Origin: Pseudomonas sp. LFM046
GTDB taxonomy: Bacteria > Pseudomonadota > Gammaproteobacteria > Pseudomonadales > Pseudomonadaceae
Length of the DNA stretch: 45,232 nucleotides
Assembly: GCF_000949385.2 (NCBI RefSeq)
Contig: NZ_JYKO02000002.1
Span: forward strand, 1 to 45,232
Reading direction: 5' to 3'
The position numbers were made by a program, and so were the translations under genes. Positions 6,896 to 13,329 of the stretch are shown here, piece by piece. The number at the start of each line of letters is the position of its first letter. Within the stretch, counting starts at the first letter, position 1. The notes under the pieces are model-generated. The model did not search any database, was not told the DNA's origin, and saw nothing but the letters and a program-made list of their open reading frames with translations.

Positions 6896-7399
6896 TTAAG
6901 GGGTGACCTTGAATCTGCGGACGGCACGAGCCCGGTAGCCGCTGCCCTTGTGGCCGCTGTTCTGGTAGCCACCAGCGAAGTGCTGGACCCACGCGTAGTG
7001 CGGGCTGTACTGCGTGCTGCTCCAGTACCAGCGCGGGGCGAAGGTGTTGGTCTGTTCGGCCTGATAGCCGTCGGCGTCCAGCAGGCTGAAGTACTGCAGG
7101 GCCTGCTCCTGGCGGCTGGGCAGGTACCAGTCGCCGAAGCCGTTGAGCTCCATGGCCAGTGCCTTCCGGGCCAACTCGCTGCCGGCTTCGGCCATGGCGC
7201 GGGTGTTGGCCAGGCCATCGCTGGTGGTGGTCGCCACGTCCTGGCCGTACTCGCCCCAGCTGCCGCGCAACTCGCCGGCGGCCCCGGCATCGATCAGGAC
7301 GAACTCTTCGCGCTCGACGAAGTAGCGGGCCACGTAGAAGCCGCCCTCGAAAGGCGTGCCAGGGATGGTCGGGATGGCGATCTTGTTCAGTGCATTCAT
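6896..7399 (-). CDS. DGR variable target protein 3
   Basis: A 167-residue DUF1566-like protein, the shortest of the three targets and the first in the operon. It starts MNALNKIAIPTIPGTPFEGG, contains DGLANTRAMAEAGSELARKA and GDWYLPSRQEQALQYF, then WYWSSTQYSPHYAWVQHF and YRARAVRRFKVTP. The ends match target 2 almost exactly, so the pair probably arose by duplication. No signal peptide or membrane span is present. ATG 7399 is preceded by a GAGGA-type site; the TTG at 7405 is rejected. The VR-coded tail gives aromatic and His residues (H, Y, H, Y) at template Asn positions, as expected for a diversified binding face. Confidence 0.92.
   Translation of the reverse strand: MNALNKIAIPTIPGTPFEGGFYVARYFVEREEFVLIDAGAAGELRGSWGEYGQDVATTTSDGLANTRAMAEAGSELARKALAMELNGFGDWYLPSRQEQALQYFSLLDADGYQAEQTNTFAPRWYWSSTQYSPHYAWVQHFAGGYQNSGHKGSGYRARAVRRFKVTP
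6915..7014 (-). repeat. DGR variable repeat 3 (VR3)
   Basis: 100-base gapless match to the template repeat with 12 differences, all at template adenines, including several transversions (A to T and A to C in the coding sense). It forms the 3' end of target gene 3. Confidence 0.95.
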
Positions 7400-7426
7400 G
7401 GTCAAATCCTCGAATTCGGTCCGGGG

Positions 7427-7972
7427 TCAGGCGGCGCGGGCGCGGTGGGTGGTGGCCAGCAGTTCCATCAAGCGGTGGAAGTAGTGCTGGCGGGCCTCCG
7501 TGGGGCTCCACTGAGCAATGCGGGCGGCGTGCGGTGTGATGCCGTGCAGGCAGGGCCAGTCCACCGGATGGGCTGGCATCAGGTCGCGCTTCTCGGTGGC
7601 CAGGGCCACCAGGTCGGCGTGCTTGACCTCGGGCGCCAGTACCTCGGGGAGGTCGAAGCGCTCGGCCACGGCCAGCCAGATGCGCCGCTCGACGTACTGG
7701 TACTCCGGCATCAGCTCCTTCAGTGGGCGCACCATGTCGCCGATGTAGGCTTCGGTGGCGTCGTGGAGCAGGGCCTGCAGCTTTAGCTCGGGCGTTTCCA
7801 CCAGGTCGCAAACCAGCAGGCTGTGCTGCGCCACGCTGTAGTGGTGCTTCACGTGGCCGTTGAAGCGGCAGGTGTGCGCCAGTGCGTGGGCCAGATCGGC
7901 CGGCTCGATCATTTCGCCGGTGGGCATCAGCAGGTCGAAGACCTTGCCGCTGTTGGTGAGGATCCAGCTCAT
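7427..7972 (-). CDS. HD-domain phosphohydrolase
   Basis: A 181-residue metal-dependent phosphohydrolase of the HD/YfbR-like (5'-deoxynucleotidase) type. The HD signature is complete: HHYSVAQHSLLV near residues 43-54, ALLHDATEAYIGD at 68-79 (H70-D71), and a later D in the EVKHADLVAL helix. Family members hydrolyse nucleotide monophosphates or related phosphates, so this one may adjust the nucleotide pool during infection. Its start overlaps the stop of the DHH gene (ATGA), so the two are coupled. It lies directly upstream of the DGR targets, separated by 27 bases. The exact substrate cannot be read. Confidence 0.87.
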   Translation of the reverse strand: MSWILTNSGKVFDLLMPTGEMIEPADLAHALAHTCRFNGHVKHHYSVAQHSLLVCDLVETPELKLQALLHDATEAYIGDMVRPLKELMPEYQYVERRIWLAVAERFDLPEVLAPEVKHADLVALATEKRDLMPAHPVDWPCLHGITPHAARIAQWSPTEARQHYFHRLMELLATTHRARAA

Positions 7973-9144
7973 GGCTGCACCTCGCCGCTGGCAATGAGCC
8001 CAGATGTGTCGCGCAGGGCACTGATGGCTGTGATCATCAGGGCTTTCTCGGCGGCCGGCATCGGTACCAACTGCAGCCCTGCTTCCAGCTGGGCAAGCCC
8101 CTGCGGAGTGGACTCGCCCACCAGGCCGGCAAGGGCAGAGTGCAGCCGCGCAAGCGCCAGCTCGGCAGCGCGCATCGGGTGCTTGGTGCAAGTGCGGATA
8201 TGGTCCGTCAGAACCTGGTGGCCAGCCGATGGCATGTGCTGCGGGTACTCGTGGCTGCAGTAGACGCAGGTCAGGACCCGGGCGGTGGGGAAACCAGCCA
8301 GCTCATGGTCGAACGGCACCTTGAAGCCGGCCGCATTGCGGTGGCCACCGCCGCCGTACTGCTTGGCGATCTCGCCCACATCCAGGCCATCGCCGCTGCT
8401 GCGCAGGGAGAAGTAGCGGTGGTCGGTGGTGTCCTGGTAGCAGGCAGCAAAAGGCTCGCCCTGGGCCATCAGGTGGCCTGCGTCGCTGGAGTGGATGTAG
8501 GGAAGGTTCGCTACGGGGACGTCGTGGCCGCCGATGAGCATGCGGCGTTTGCTGCCGGCCACCAACTCGGCCACGTCTTTGTGATGCTTGCGCTCGATGG
8601 CGGACCCGGCGGCGATGGCGTCGCCGATTGGCTGCTGCATCAGCGAATCCCACACCTCGAAGTCGTAGGGGTAGCTGAACAGGTTGGCCTGAATCTCGCG
8701 GGTGCCTTCCAGCGCGAAGCGCCAGAGGTCACGGTCCTCGATGTGGTTGATCAGGGGCGGACGTGGGCTGTGGGGAAAGAAGAAGTCCCAGGTGAGCCCA
8801 GCGCCGCTGCGGTTCATGTCGAACAGGGCGCTGAGCTTGGGCAGGGTATCTGCCCAGGCGTAGTAATCCGTGGGCGCTGGCTCCAGCGCGGCCAGGGCCT
8901 CGGCGGCTGTCTTGTGGTGGTCGATCACCAGCACGGAGCGGGCCTGCTGGGCCATCGACTGGAGCGCTTCCAGGGGGAACGAGAAGTCGACGATGACCAC
9001 GACACGGTTGGCCACGTCCGGTGCGGGCATGCCGTAGCGGCCGGCTAGGAACTCGACGTTTTCCGCGCCGATACCCTGACGCACAGCCCATGCAGCCCCG
9101 AATCCGTCAGCGCAATTGCCGTGATAGATGCAGAGAGCTTTCAT
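7969..9144 (-). CDS. DHH/DHHA1 phosphoesterase
   Basis: A 391-residue DHH-superfamily phosphoesterase. Metal-binding motifs are GNCADGFGAAWA (10-20), VIVDFSF (about 50-56) and the namesake VIDHHKTA (DHH 75-77). The DHHA1 substrate motif GGGGHRNAAGF lies near residue 270. The family includes RecJ-like nucleases and nano-RNA or cyclic-dinucleotide phosphodiesterases; the size and lack of an OB domain favour an oligonucleotide or dinucleotide substrate over RecJ. After the DHHA1 domain there is an extra C-terminal part (about 290-391) with CVYCSHEY and a helical tail, possibly zinc-binding. Start and stop both overlap neighbours by 4 bases. A role in clearing cyclic-nucleotide defence signals is possible but only inferred. 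Confidence 0.88.
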   Translation of the reverse strand: MKALCIYHGNCADGFGAAWAVRQGIGAENVEFLAGRYGMPAPDVANRVVVIVDFSFPLEALQSMAQQARSVLVIDHHKTAAEALAALEPAPTDYYAWADTLPKLSALFDMNRSGAGLTWDFFFPHSPRPPLINHIEDRDLWRFALEGTREIQANLFSYPYDFEVWDSLMQQPIGDAIAAGSAIERKHHKDVAELVAGSKRRMLIGGHDVPVANLPYIHSSDAGHLMAQGEPFAACYQDTTDHRYFSLRSSGDGLDVGEIAKQYGGGGHRNAAGFKVPFDHELAGFPTARVLTCVYCSHEYPQHMPSAGHQVLTDHIRTCTKHPMRAAELALARLHSALAGLVGESTPQGLAQLEAGLQLVPMPAAEKALMITAISALRDTSGLIASGEVQP

Positions 9145-9899
9145 GCTGCCACCTCTGCGCGCTTGGCTTCGACCAGTTGCATGGCTTTCTCGAAGCTCAG
9201 GGCGAGGCTGCCGAATTTGGTGAATGGGCCGTCGCTGTAAGTCAGCACTAGGGTATTGAGAGGCGGGAAGGGCGTGCCCGGGTACCAGTCGTCGAGGATC
9301 TCAGACAGGCCGAGGGCGTCCGCGATGGCGCGGGCGTTGCGGGTCTTGCCGCAGCCTTGTGGGCCATAGACCAGGTGGCTTCTCACGGCTGCCGGGGTGC
9401 CCTTGATCGACCGGTGTCGGGTAGCGGGCAGTTCGGCGTTCTGGTTCGACAGCACTTCCTGCAGGCGGGCGTGCAAATCGCGGGTGCTGGTCAACTGGTT
9501 GGCTGCCTCGGCCTGCTTGTCCAGGGCCTGTAGGCCGGCGAAGGTATTGCGGGCCAACTCCAGGGTCTTCACGGTGGTGGCCAGCGCGGCCAGGTCCTGC
9601 TCAGTGAAGGGATTGGCGCGGCGGGCGTAAGCGGCGATGCGCCGATCGGCGTCCTGCAGGAGCTCTTCGCGATCCTGCTGGTGTCGCGCCTGGTCGTTCG
9701 CGCGCTTGTTGGCCAGTTTGCAGAGGTCCGCGTTGAGCAGGCCGATGCGTTCCTGGGCTGCACTGCGGGCGATCTCGTGGCCTTCGTCGTAGCCGGCAGC
9801 GCGTGCGCTGCGGGCCGTGCGGAAGGCGAGTACGGTCCAGCCGATGTTCACGATCACGAGCAGTGCGACGAGCAGCTGGAGGGTGGTGGTCTGTTGCAT
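9141..9899 (-). CDS. Membrane-anchored coiled-coil P-loop protein
   Basis: A 252-residue protein of unusual build. Residues 6-26 form one transmembrane helix (LQLLVALLVIVNIGWTVLAF). A long charged coiled-coil-like helix follows to about 170. A Walker A motif, YGPQGCGKTRNA, is then followed by about 70 residues with LDDWYPGTPFPP. No clear Walker B or sensor motif is seen, so it may bind nucleotide without being a full ATPase. I do not recognise the family. It may be a fusion of a separate small P-loop protein to a membrane/coil part. A good AGGAG site precedes ATG 9899. It couples to the DHH gene by a 4-base overlap. Confidence 0.78.
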   Translation of the reverse strand: MQQTTTLQLLVALLVIVNIGWTVLAFRTARSARAAGYDEGHEIARSAAQERIGLLNADLCKLANKRANDQARHQQDREELLQDADRRIAAYARRANPFTEQDLAALATTVKTLELARNTFAGLQALDKQAEAANQLTSTRDLHARLQEVLSNQNAELPATRHRSIKGTPAAVRSHLVYGPQGCGKTRNARAIADALGLSEILDDWYPGTPFPPLNTLVLTYSDGPFTKFGSLALSFEKAMQLVEAKRAEVAA

Positions 9900-9920
9900 G
9901 TGCTGTGTCTCCTTTCGTTA

Positions 9921-9959
9921 TGCCGCCTGCCCGCTGATGTGGAGGGCAGGCAGGCGGCA
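9921..9959. terminator. Strong hairpin between early genes
   Basis: Perfect 11-bp inverted repeat TGCCGCCTGCC / GGCAGGCGGCA with a 17-base loop, in the 66-base gap upstream of the P-loop gene. There is no T-run on either side, so it is not a typical intrinsic terminator. It may stabilise or process the leftward mRNA. Confidence 0.4.
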
Positions 9960-9965
9960 GTGGCA

Positions 9966-10778
9966 TCAATTGCCGGGGTTGAAGCTGCCCAGGTACAGGG
10001 TCGCGGACTCACCGAGCTTGTCGGACAGCACGCGCTTGAATTCCTGGGCGATCTCTTCGCGCTGGATCTCCTCGCCTGCCCAGCGAGCCTTCAGCGCCGG
10101 CTTGTCGCCGCCGGTGAGGATGGACAGACGCAGGGTGAAGGTGCGCTGGCCAAGGCCCTCGTAGGGCACCAGGGCGAAGTGCAGGGCGTCCGGCAGCTTG
10201 TCCTGACTTTCTGCCTCGATGCGGTCCATGGCGCTGCGGGAGGCGTTGAAGTTGCCCTCCTGGTGAGTGCGCTCGGAGGCGGCCTTGATGGTGATGTTGC
10301 GGACCGCTGCAATGGCCTGGACCAGCCCCATGGAGGCTTCGCCGTCGGTGGCGGTCAGGAACTGCGCCCAATCCTCCATCCATTCGGCCAGGTCTTTCTG
10401 GGTGAGGGTGGAGCCAGCGATGGCCAGCAGTGTCTTGTAGGCGGCGGTAGGCTTGAGCTTCAGGTTGGCGGTGTCATCGGCGTGGCCGGGGTGGTCGAGG
10501 TCGCCCAGGTTGAAGAACACCTTGCAGGACATGGCGTCCTGGTCGACGTAGCCCTGGGTGCCGGCAACTTCGCGCTGCAGGACGTAGCCGCAGAAGTCCT
10601 CCAGGGAAGCGGTGCTCAGCGCGCCACGGAAGCGCGAGCGGCCGGGCATGTATTCCTCGAGGTTTACGACCTGGGTGCTCTGGGGAACCAGGGCCACCGG
10701 AGTATCGGTGCCCAGTTCCTTGCCGGAGGCGGCCAGGGCTTGGTCGAGGATCAATTGCAGTGCGTCTTTGTTGAGCAT
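9966..10778 (-). CDS. DUF2303 family protein (YfdQ-like)
   Basis: A 270-residue member of the DUF2303/YfdQ family, common in the early regions of Pseudomonas and enteric prophages. Typical features: MLNKDALQLILDQAL at the N-terminus, SRFRGALSTASLEDFCGYV, a central ADDTANLKLKPTAAYKTLL, and a C-terminal region with FALVPYEGLGQRTFTLRLS. It is soluble with no membrane segments. Its role is unknown; it regularly occurs next to small genes such as the one that follows. In the leftward operon it lies 50 bases after that gene. The assignment rests on overall pattern recognition. Confidence 0.82.
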   Translation of the reverse strand: MLNKDALQLILDQALAASGKELGTDTPVALVPQSTQVVNLEEYMPGRSRFRGALSTASLEDFCGYVLQREVAGTQGYVDQDAMSCKVFFNLGDLDHPGHADDTANLKLKPTAAYKTLLAIAGSTLTQKDLAEWMEDWAQFLTATDGEASMGLVQAIAAVRNITIKAASERTHQEGNFNASRSAMDRIEAESQDKLPDALHFALVPYEGLGQRTFTLRLSILTGGDKPALKARWAGEEIQREEIAQEFKRVLSDKLGESATLYLGSFNPGN

Positions 10779-10828
10779 GTGGTGCGTCCTTCTTCAGGTG
10801 CTGTGGGTTTTCAGATCGTGGAGGGGGA

Positions 10829-11173
10829 TCAGGTGCGTGCCGTTACCGGCGTGTCGTCGCGGCTGAACATCTGTGCCGTCGGGTCGGTCTGGAACAGCTC
10901 CAGGCCCTTGGGCGTGACGTACATCGGGGTATCGAGGGCGGTGTCCTCGCGGCGGCTGCCGCGCTTGGTGGGCACCTGGTAGTCGAGCTTGTGGTTGATC
11001 TTCACCTGGTTGGATTCGCCGATCTGGCTGAGCTCCAGGGTGATGACCACCTTGCCCTTCTTGCCGTGGTCGACCACGCCGCCGCCGACTTCGGACAGGG
11101 CGGCGCCGACTTGCTGGGCGAATACGCCGGCATTCAATGAGCCGAAGAAATCGGCGATATCGGTAGGTTTCAT
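10829..11173 (-). CDS. Hypothetical early phage protein
   Basis: A 114-residue protein (MKPTDIADFFGSLNAGVFAQ). The middle part VVITLELSQIGESNQVKINHKLDYQVPT looks like a beta sheet, and the C-terminal part has YVTPKGLELF and ends RDDTPVTART. It occurs next to DUF2303 genes in related prophages, as far as I recall, but no function is known to me. Soluble, no motifs for enzymes. It sits in the leftward operon between the DUF2303 and PrtN-like genes. Confidence 0.75.
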   Translation of the reverse strand: MKPTDIADFFGSLNAGVFAQQVGAALSEVGGGVVDHGKKGKVVITLELSQIGESNQVKINHKLDYQVPTKRGSRREDTALDTPMYVTPKGLELFQTDPTAQMFSRDDTPVTART

Positions 11174-11220
11174 CGTGCTGTACTCCCGTGAGGGTGGTGT
11201 TATGCCGCGTGGGCGGCGGG

Positions 11221-11460
11221 CTAGGTTTCGGCCAGTGCCTGCGCGTCGAGGTAGTCCGCCAGGTCATGGAGGTACACCACGCGCTTGGCCCGGGCTGAGT
11301 TGTGCAGGCGGTTCACCTTGAGGGCGACCTTCCCGCTGTTGATCAGCCGCAGCAGGTGCTTGTCCGTGCGGATGTGGCTGAAGTAGCGCTCGCGGATGGC
11401 TGTCAAGGTGGGGCAGGGTGACGGCCATTCCTGGCGGAGTTGCTCCAGGGTCTGGTTCAC
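11221..11460 (-). CDS. PrtN-like (pyocin activator) regulator
   Basis: A 79-residue protein starting at GTG 11460. Residues from PTLTAIRERYFSHI through LLRLINSGKVALKV to VYLHDLADYLDAQ match the pyocin-activator PrtN family: a small domain with a helix that inserts in DNA and a conserved HL.DLA.Y.D end. PrtN activates pyocin genes in Pseudomonas; phage copies may act on phage promoters or host pyocins. The GTG start overlaps the preceding stop by 4 bases (GTGA), which fixes the start. Longer in-frame readings upstream are shadow sequence. Confidence 0.8.
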   Translation of the reverse strand: MNQTLEQLRQEWPSPCPTLTAIRERYFSHIRTDKHLLRLINSGKVALKVNRLHNSARAKRVVYLHDLADYLDAQALAET

Positions 11461-11822
11461 GCCGCTGCCTCCCCGCGCCCCACCGGGAGGCGTGCGCGAA
11501 TGAGGTGGACGAGGCCTTCGATGGTCTTGCCGGTATCGCGGGCGGCGATGTTGCCCGCCTCGTCGGTGATCACCGCGCCGTAGGGCCGCACGGGGTCCTC
11601 GGTGAGGGTCACGTGAGGCAGCCAGCCTGCGGGCGTCAGCTTGAACAGGCGGTGGAACAGGTCCACCAGTTCCAGGGCGCGCGGATCGATGGCTTCGAGG
11701 CGCTCGATGCACTCCAGCGATGCCTCGTGAACGGTTTCCGCGCCGACTGCGGTGGGATTGTGGAAGTGCATGTCGGCCAGCTTGAGCACGCCAATGGCGT
11801 CGGTGATGGGGTTCGGTTTCAT
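11457..11822 (-). CDS. Hypothetical protein
   Basis: A 121-residue protein (MKPNPITDAIGVLKLADMHF). It has a helical first half (DAIGVLKLADMHFHNPT, TVHEASLECIERLEAI) and a beta-rich C-terminal half ending ARLPVGRGEAAA. I do not recognise a family. It overlaps both neighbours by 4 bases, so it is translated as part of the PrtN-like/KilAC cluster. Its real status rests on this tight packing and on codon use like its neighbours. Confidence 0.72.
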   Translation of the reverse strand: MKPNPITDAIGVLKLADMHFHNPTAVGAETVHEASLECIERLEAIDPRALELVDLFHRLFKLTPAGWLPHVTLTEDPVRPYGAVITDEAGNIAARDTGKTIEGLVHLIRARLPVGRGEAAA

Positions 11823-12100
11823 GCCGCTGCGTCCTTGTTCGATTGGGTCACGGTGATGCCGAGTTGGTTGGCCAGCCAGCCGATACCCTGTTCCGTCACC
11901 ATCACTACGCCGTAGTAGCTGTAGCCCTTGATGGAGGCGTTCCAGCGCTGGCGGGTATCGATGTAGAGGTGCCCTTTGTCGCGGTACTTACACGCCAGCT
12001 CGCCCAGTTGGGTGAGGATTCCGATGGCGCGAAGGCGTTGGCGGAAGGCGCGGGGCTTCTGCCCCAGCACCGCGGCGGCCTGGTCCAGGGTTCGGTTCAT
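11819..12100 (-). CDS. KilAC-domain (antirepressor C-terminal) protein
   Basis: A 93-residue protein that is a stand-alone antirepressor KilAC domain (PF03374 type): AAVLGQKPRAFRQRLRAIGIL is the winged-helix start, then YRDKGHLYIDTRQRWN and a C-terminal VVMVTEQGIGWLANQLGI matching the family's V.VT.KG...I end. In full antirepressors this domain follows a BRO/AntA/Rha N-terminus, which is absent here, so DNA binding or modulation of the repressor is inferred. It overlaps the next gene by 4 bases and lies 4 bases after the Lar/DUF3310 gene. Confidence 0.82.
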   Translation of the reverse strand: MNRTLDQAAAVLGQKPRAFRQRLRAIGILTQLGELACKYRDKGHLYIDTRQRWNASIKGYSYYGVVMVTEQGIGWLANQLGITVTQSNKDAAA

Positions 12101-12104
12101 GGCG

Positions 12105-13001
12105 TCAGCCTCGGGCGGCGCTGGCTTCTACGCGGCGGACGCGTTCCAGCTCACGCTGCAGCAGCTCGACGCATGCCTCGTAACCCCCGCACTGCGGTTC
12201 CCCGGCGATGATCAGCATTGCGGCGCCGACGGGATGCGGTTCGTGGGTGGCGATCAGGCCAAGGTCCCAGCGAACGTCATCGGGGAGCTTGCCGGGCCAG
12301 TCGATCCAGCGCTCTGCGTGGCGATTCACATACCAGATCGCCTTCTCGATGTTTTCGCTGGCGGCGTTCTTGGCGTTCCGGCGGAACAGGTACTTGAAGG
12401 CATTGCCCAGGCAGAACGGCAGGTGCTCCGCGACCTGGATGCATTCAATGCCCGAAGGATGTCCCGTGTAGTGCGGCGGATGGTTGACGAGGTCGAGGGC
12501 TTTCTCGCCAAGGTCAGACGGCTGACTGGCTTCGGTTTGTTGGCGGTTCCAGGCAGCGCAGGCGGCGGCTTCGTTGGGAAAATCCTGCAGGCGTTGGCAG
12601 TGGTTGTGGCGGCACTGCACGCCGAACAGCCAGACCGTGGTGCTGTCGGGGGCCATATAGGTGTAGGAGATGGCCTCCCCGGCACAGACGTGGCAGGGGC
12701 ACAGCGCTGGGCCGAAACCGCGTGGCGCGTCCGAGGCGGTTTCCGCTGTGCCGTTGGCGATGGACTCGATGTACTCCGCCAGATGCTGGGCGTTCGCGCT
12801 ATCGCCAGCCTGCAGGGCAATGCTGTTGGAGGTGCCGCCCAGGCTGATGGCGACCTCCAGGCGCTCGCCGGCGGGCTCGATGACGATACTTGACTTCAGC
12901 TCATTGGCCGGGCGCTCAAGCTGCAAGAGTCCGGCGCCGCCGGACACTACCAGGGAGCTGAGGACTTGCAGGGAGCCTGCGGTCAGGGTGTAGCCGTTCA
13001 T
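12105..13001 (-). CDS. Lar-like / DUF3310 fusion protein
   Basis: A 298-residue protein with three parts. Residues 1-95 are unrecognised. Residues about 98-155 look like a Lar restriction-alleviation zinc domain (CPCHVCAGEA..., then CRHNHCQ, ending NEAAACAAWNRQ). Residues about 172-225 are a DUF3310 domain (VNHPPHYTGHPSGIECIQV, FCLGNAFKYLFRRNAKN, ENIEKAIWYVNRH), known from phage nucleotide-kinase-like proteins. Lar-type proteins reduce type I restriction. The combination in one chain is noteworthy. The C-terminal 70 residues carry a CGGYEACVELLQRELERVRR helix. Coupled by a 4-base overlap to the 68-residue gene upstream. Confidence 0.8.
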   Translation of the reverse strand: MNGYTLTAGSLQVLSSLVVSGGAGLLQLERPANELKSSIVIEPAGERLEVAISLGGTSNSIALQAGDSANAQHLAEYIESIANGTAETASDAPRGFGPALCPCHVCAGEAISYTYMAPDSTTVWLFGVQCRHNHCQRLQDFPNEAAACAAWNRQQTEASQPSDLGEKALDLVNHPPHYTGHPSGIECIQVAEHLPFCLGNAFKYLFRRNAKNAASENIEKAIWYVNRHAERWIDWPGKLPDDVRWDLGLIATHEPHPVGAAMLIIAGEPQCGGYEACVELLQRELERVRRVEASAARG

Positions 13002-13204
13002 GCCGCACCTCCGTCGAAGCCGCTGAAGTCTTCGAAGGCGGGCAGCACGTGGCGCTGCTGCAAGAGGGCTTTGCCGTCGATGATGGATACCACCTTATTG
13101 GTGGCGTCCTCGACGCGACGGACGTTTTCAGGGCTGGTCGCAACTGCAGGGTGCAGATAGATCAGGCAGAGCCGGGTACGGCGGTGGGGTGCTGTGCTGT
13201 GCAT
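12998..13204 (-). CDS. First gene of leftward operon, hypothetical
   Basis: A 68-residue protein (MHSTAPHRRTRLCLIYLHPA) with a middle segment SPENVRRVEDATNKVVSIIDG. Function unknown. It is the first gene after the leftward promoter, and its GAGG ribosome site lies in the 3' arm of a 10-bp hairpin (13211-13237), which may limit translation. The stop overlaps the next start by 4 bases. Confidence 0.7.
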   Translation of the reverse strand: MHSTAPHRRTRLCLIYLHPAVATSPENVRRVEDATNKVVSIIDGKALLQQRHVLPAFEDFSGFDGGAA

Positions 13205-13210
13205 GATGTC

Positions 13211-13237
13211 GCCTCATACCGTGGAGGGGTATGAGGC
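13211..13237 (-). promoter_or_regulatory. Leader hairpin masking a ribosome site
   Basis: Perfect 10-bp inverted repeat GCCTCATACC / GGTATGAGGC with a 7-base loop. In the leftward transcript the GAGG of the first gene's ribosome site is in the downstream arm, 7 bases before ATG 13204. It could be a translational switch, a nut-like site, or an operator. Confidence 0.55.
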
Positions 13238-13239
13238 AA

Positions 13240-13268
13240 ACATTAGAGTCACTGCTTGAATAAGTCAA
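13240..13268 (-). promoter_or_regulatory. Leftward early promoter (PL)
   Basis: On the minus strand: -35 TTGACT (13268-13263), 17-base spacer, -10 TAATGT (13245-13240). The -35 matches consensus at five of six bases; the -10 is weaker. It points at the whole leftward operon (13204 to int). An inverted repeat overlaps the -35, as expected for repressor control. Confidence 0.62.
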
Positions 13269-13304
13269 CAGTGAAACTTATACATATCATCGGTAACACT
13301 GTTG
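13266..13304. promoter_or_regulatory. Candidate repressor operator at PL
   Basis: Inverted arms CAACAGTG (13266-13273) and CACTGTTG (13297-13304), 23 bases apart, overlapping the PL -35. The core ACTGTT recurs at 14136-14141 on the PRM -35, so ACTGTT may be the half-site read by the phage repressor or Cro. Confidence 0.5.
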
Positions 13305-13329
13305 GTGATCAGTCTGACTGCTCGGGTGA

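Noticed and set aside
8140-9048. Rightward frame opposite the DHH gene
   Set aside because: Antisense shadow; the DHH motifs on the other strand are unambiguous.
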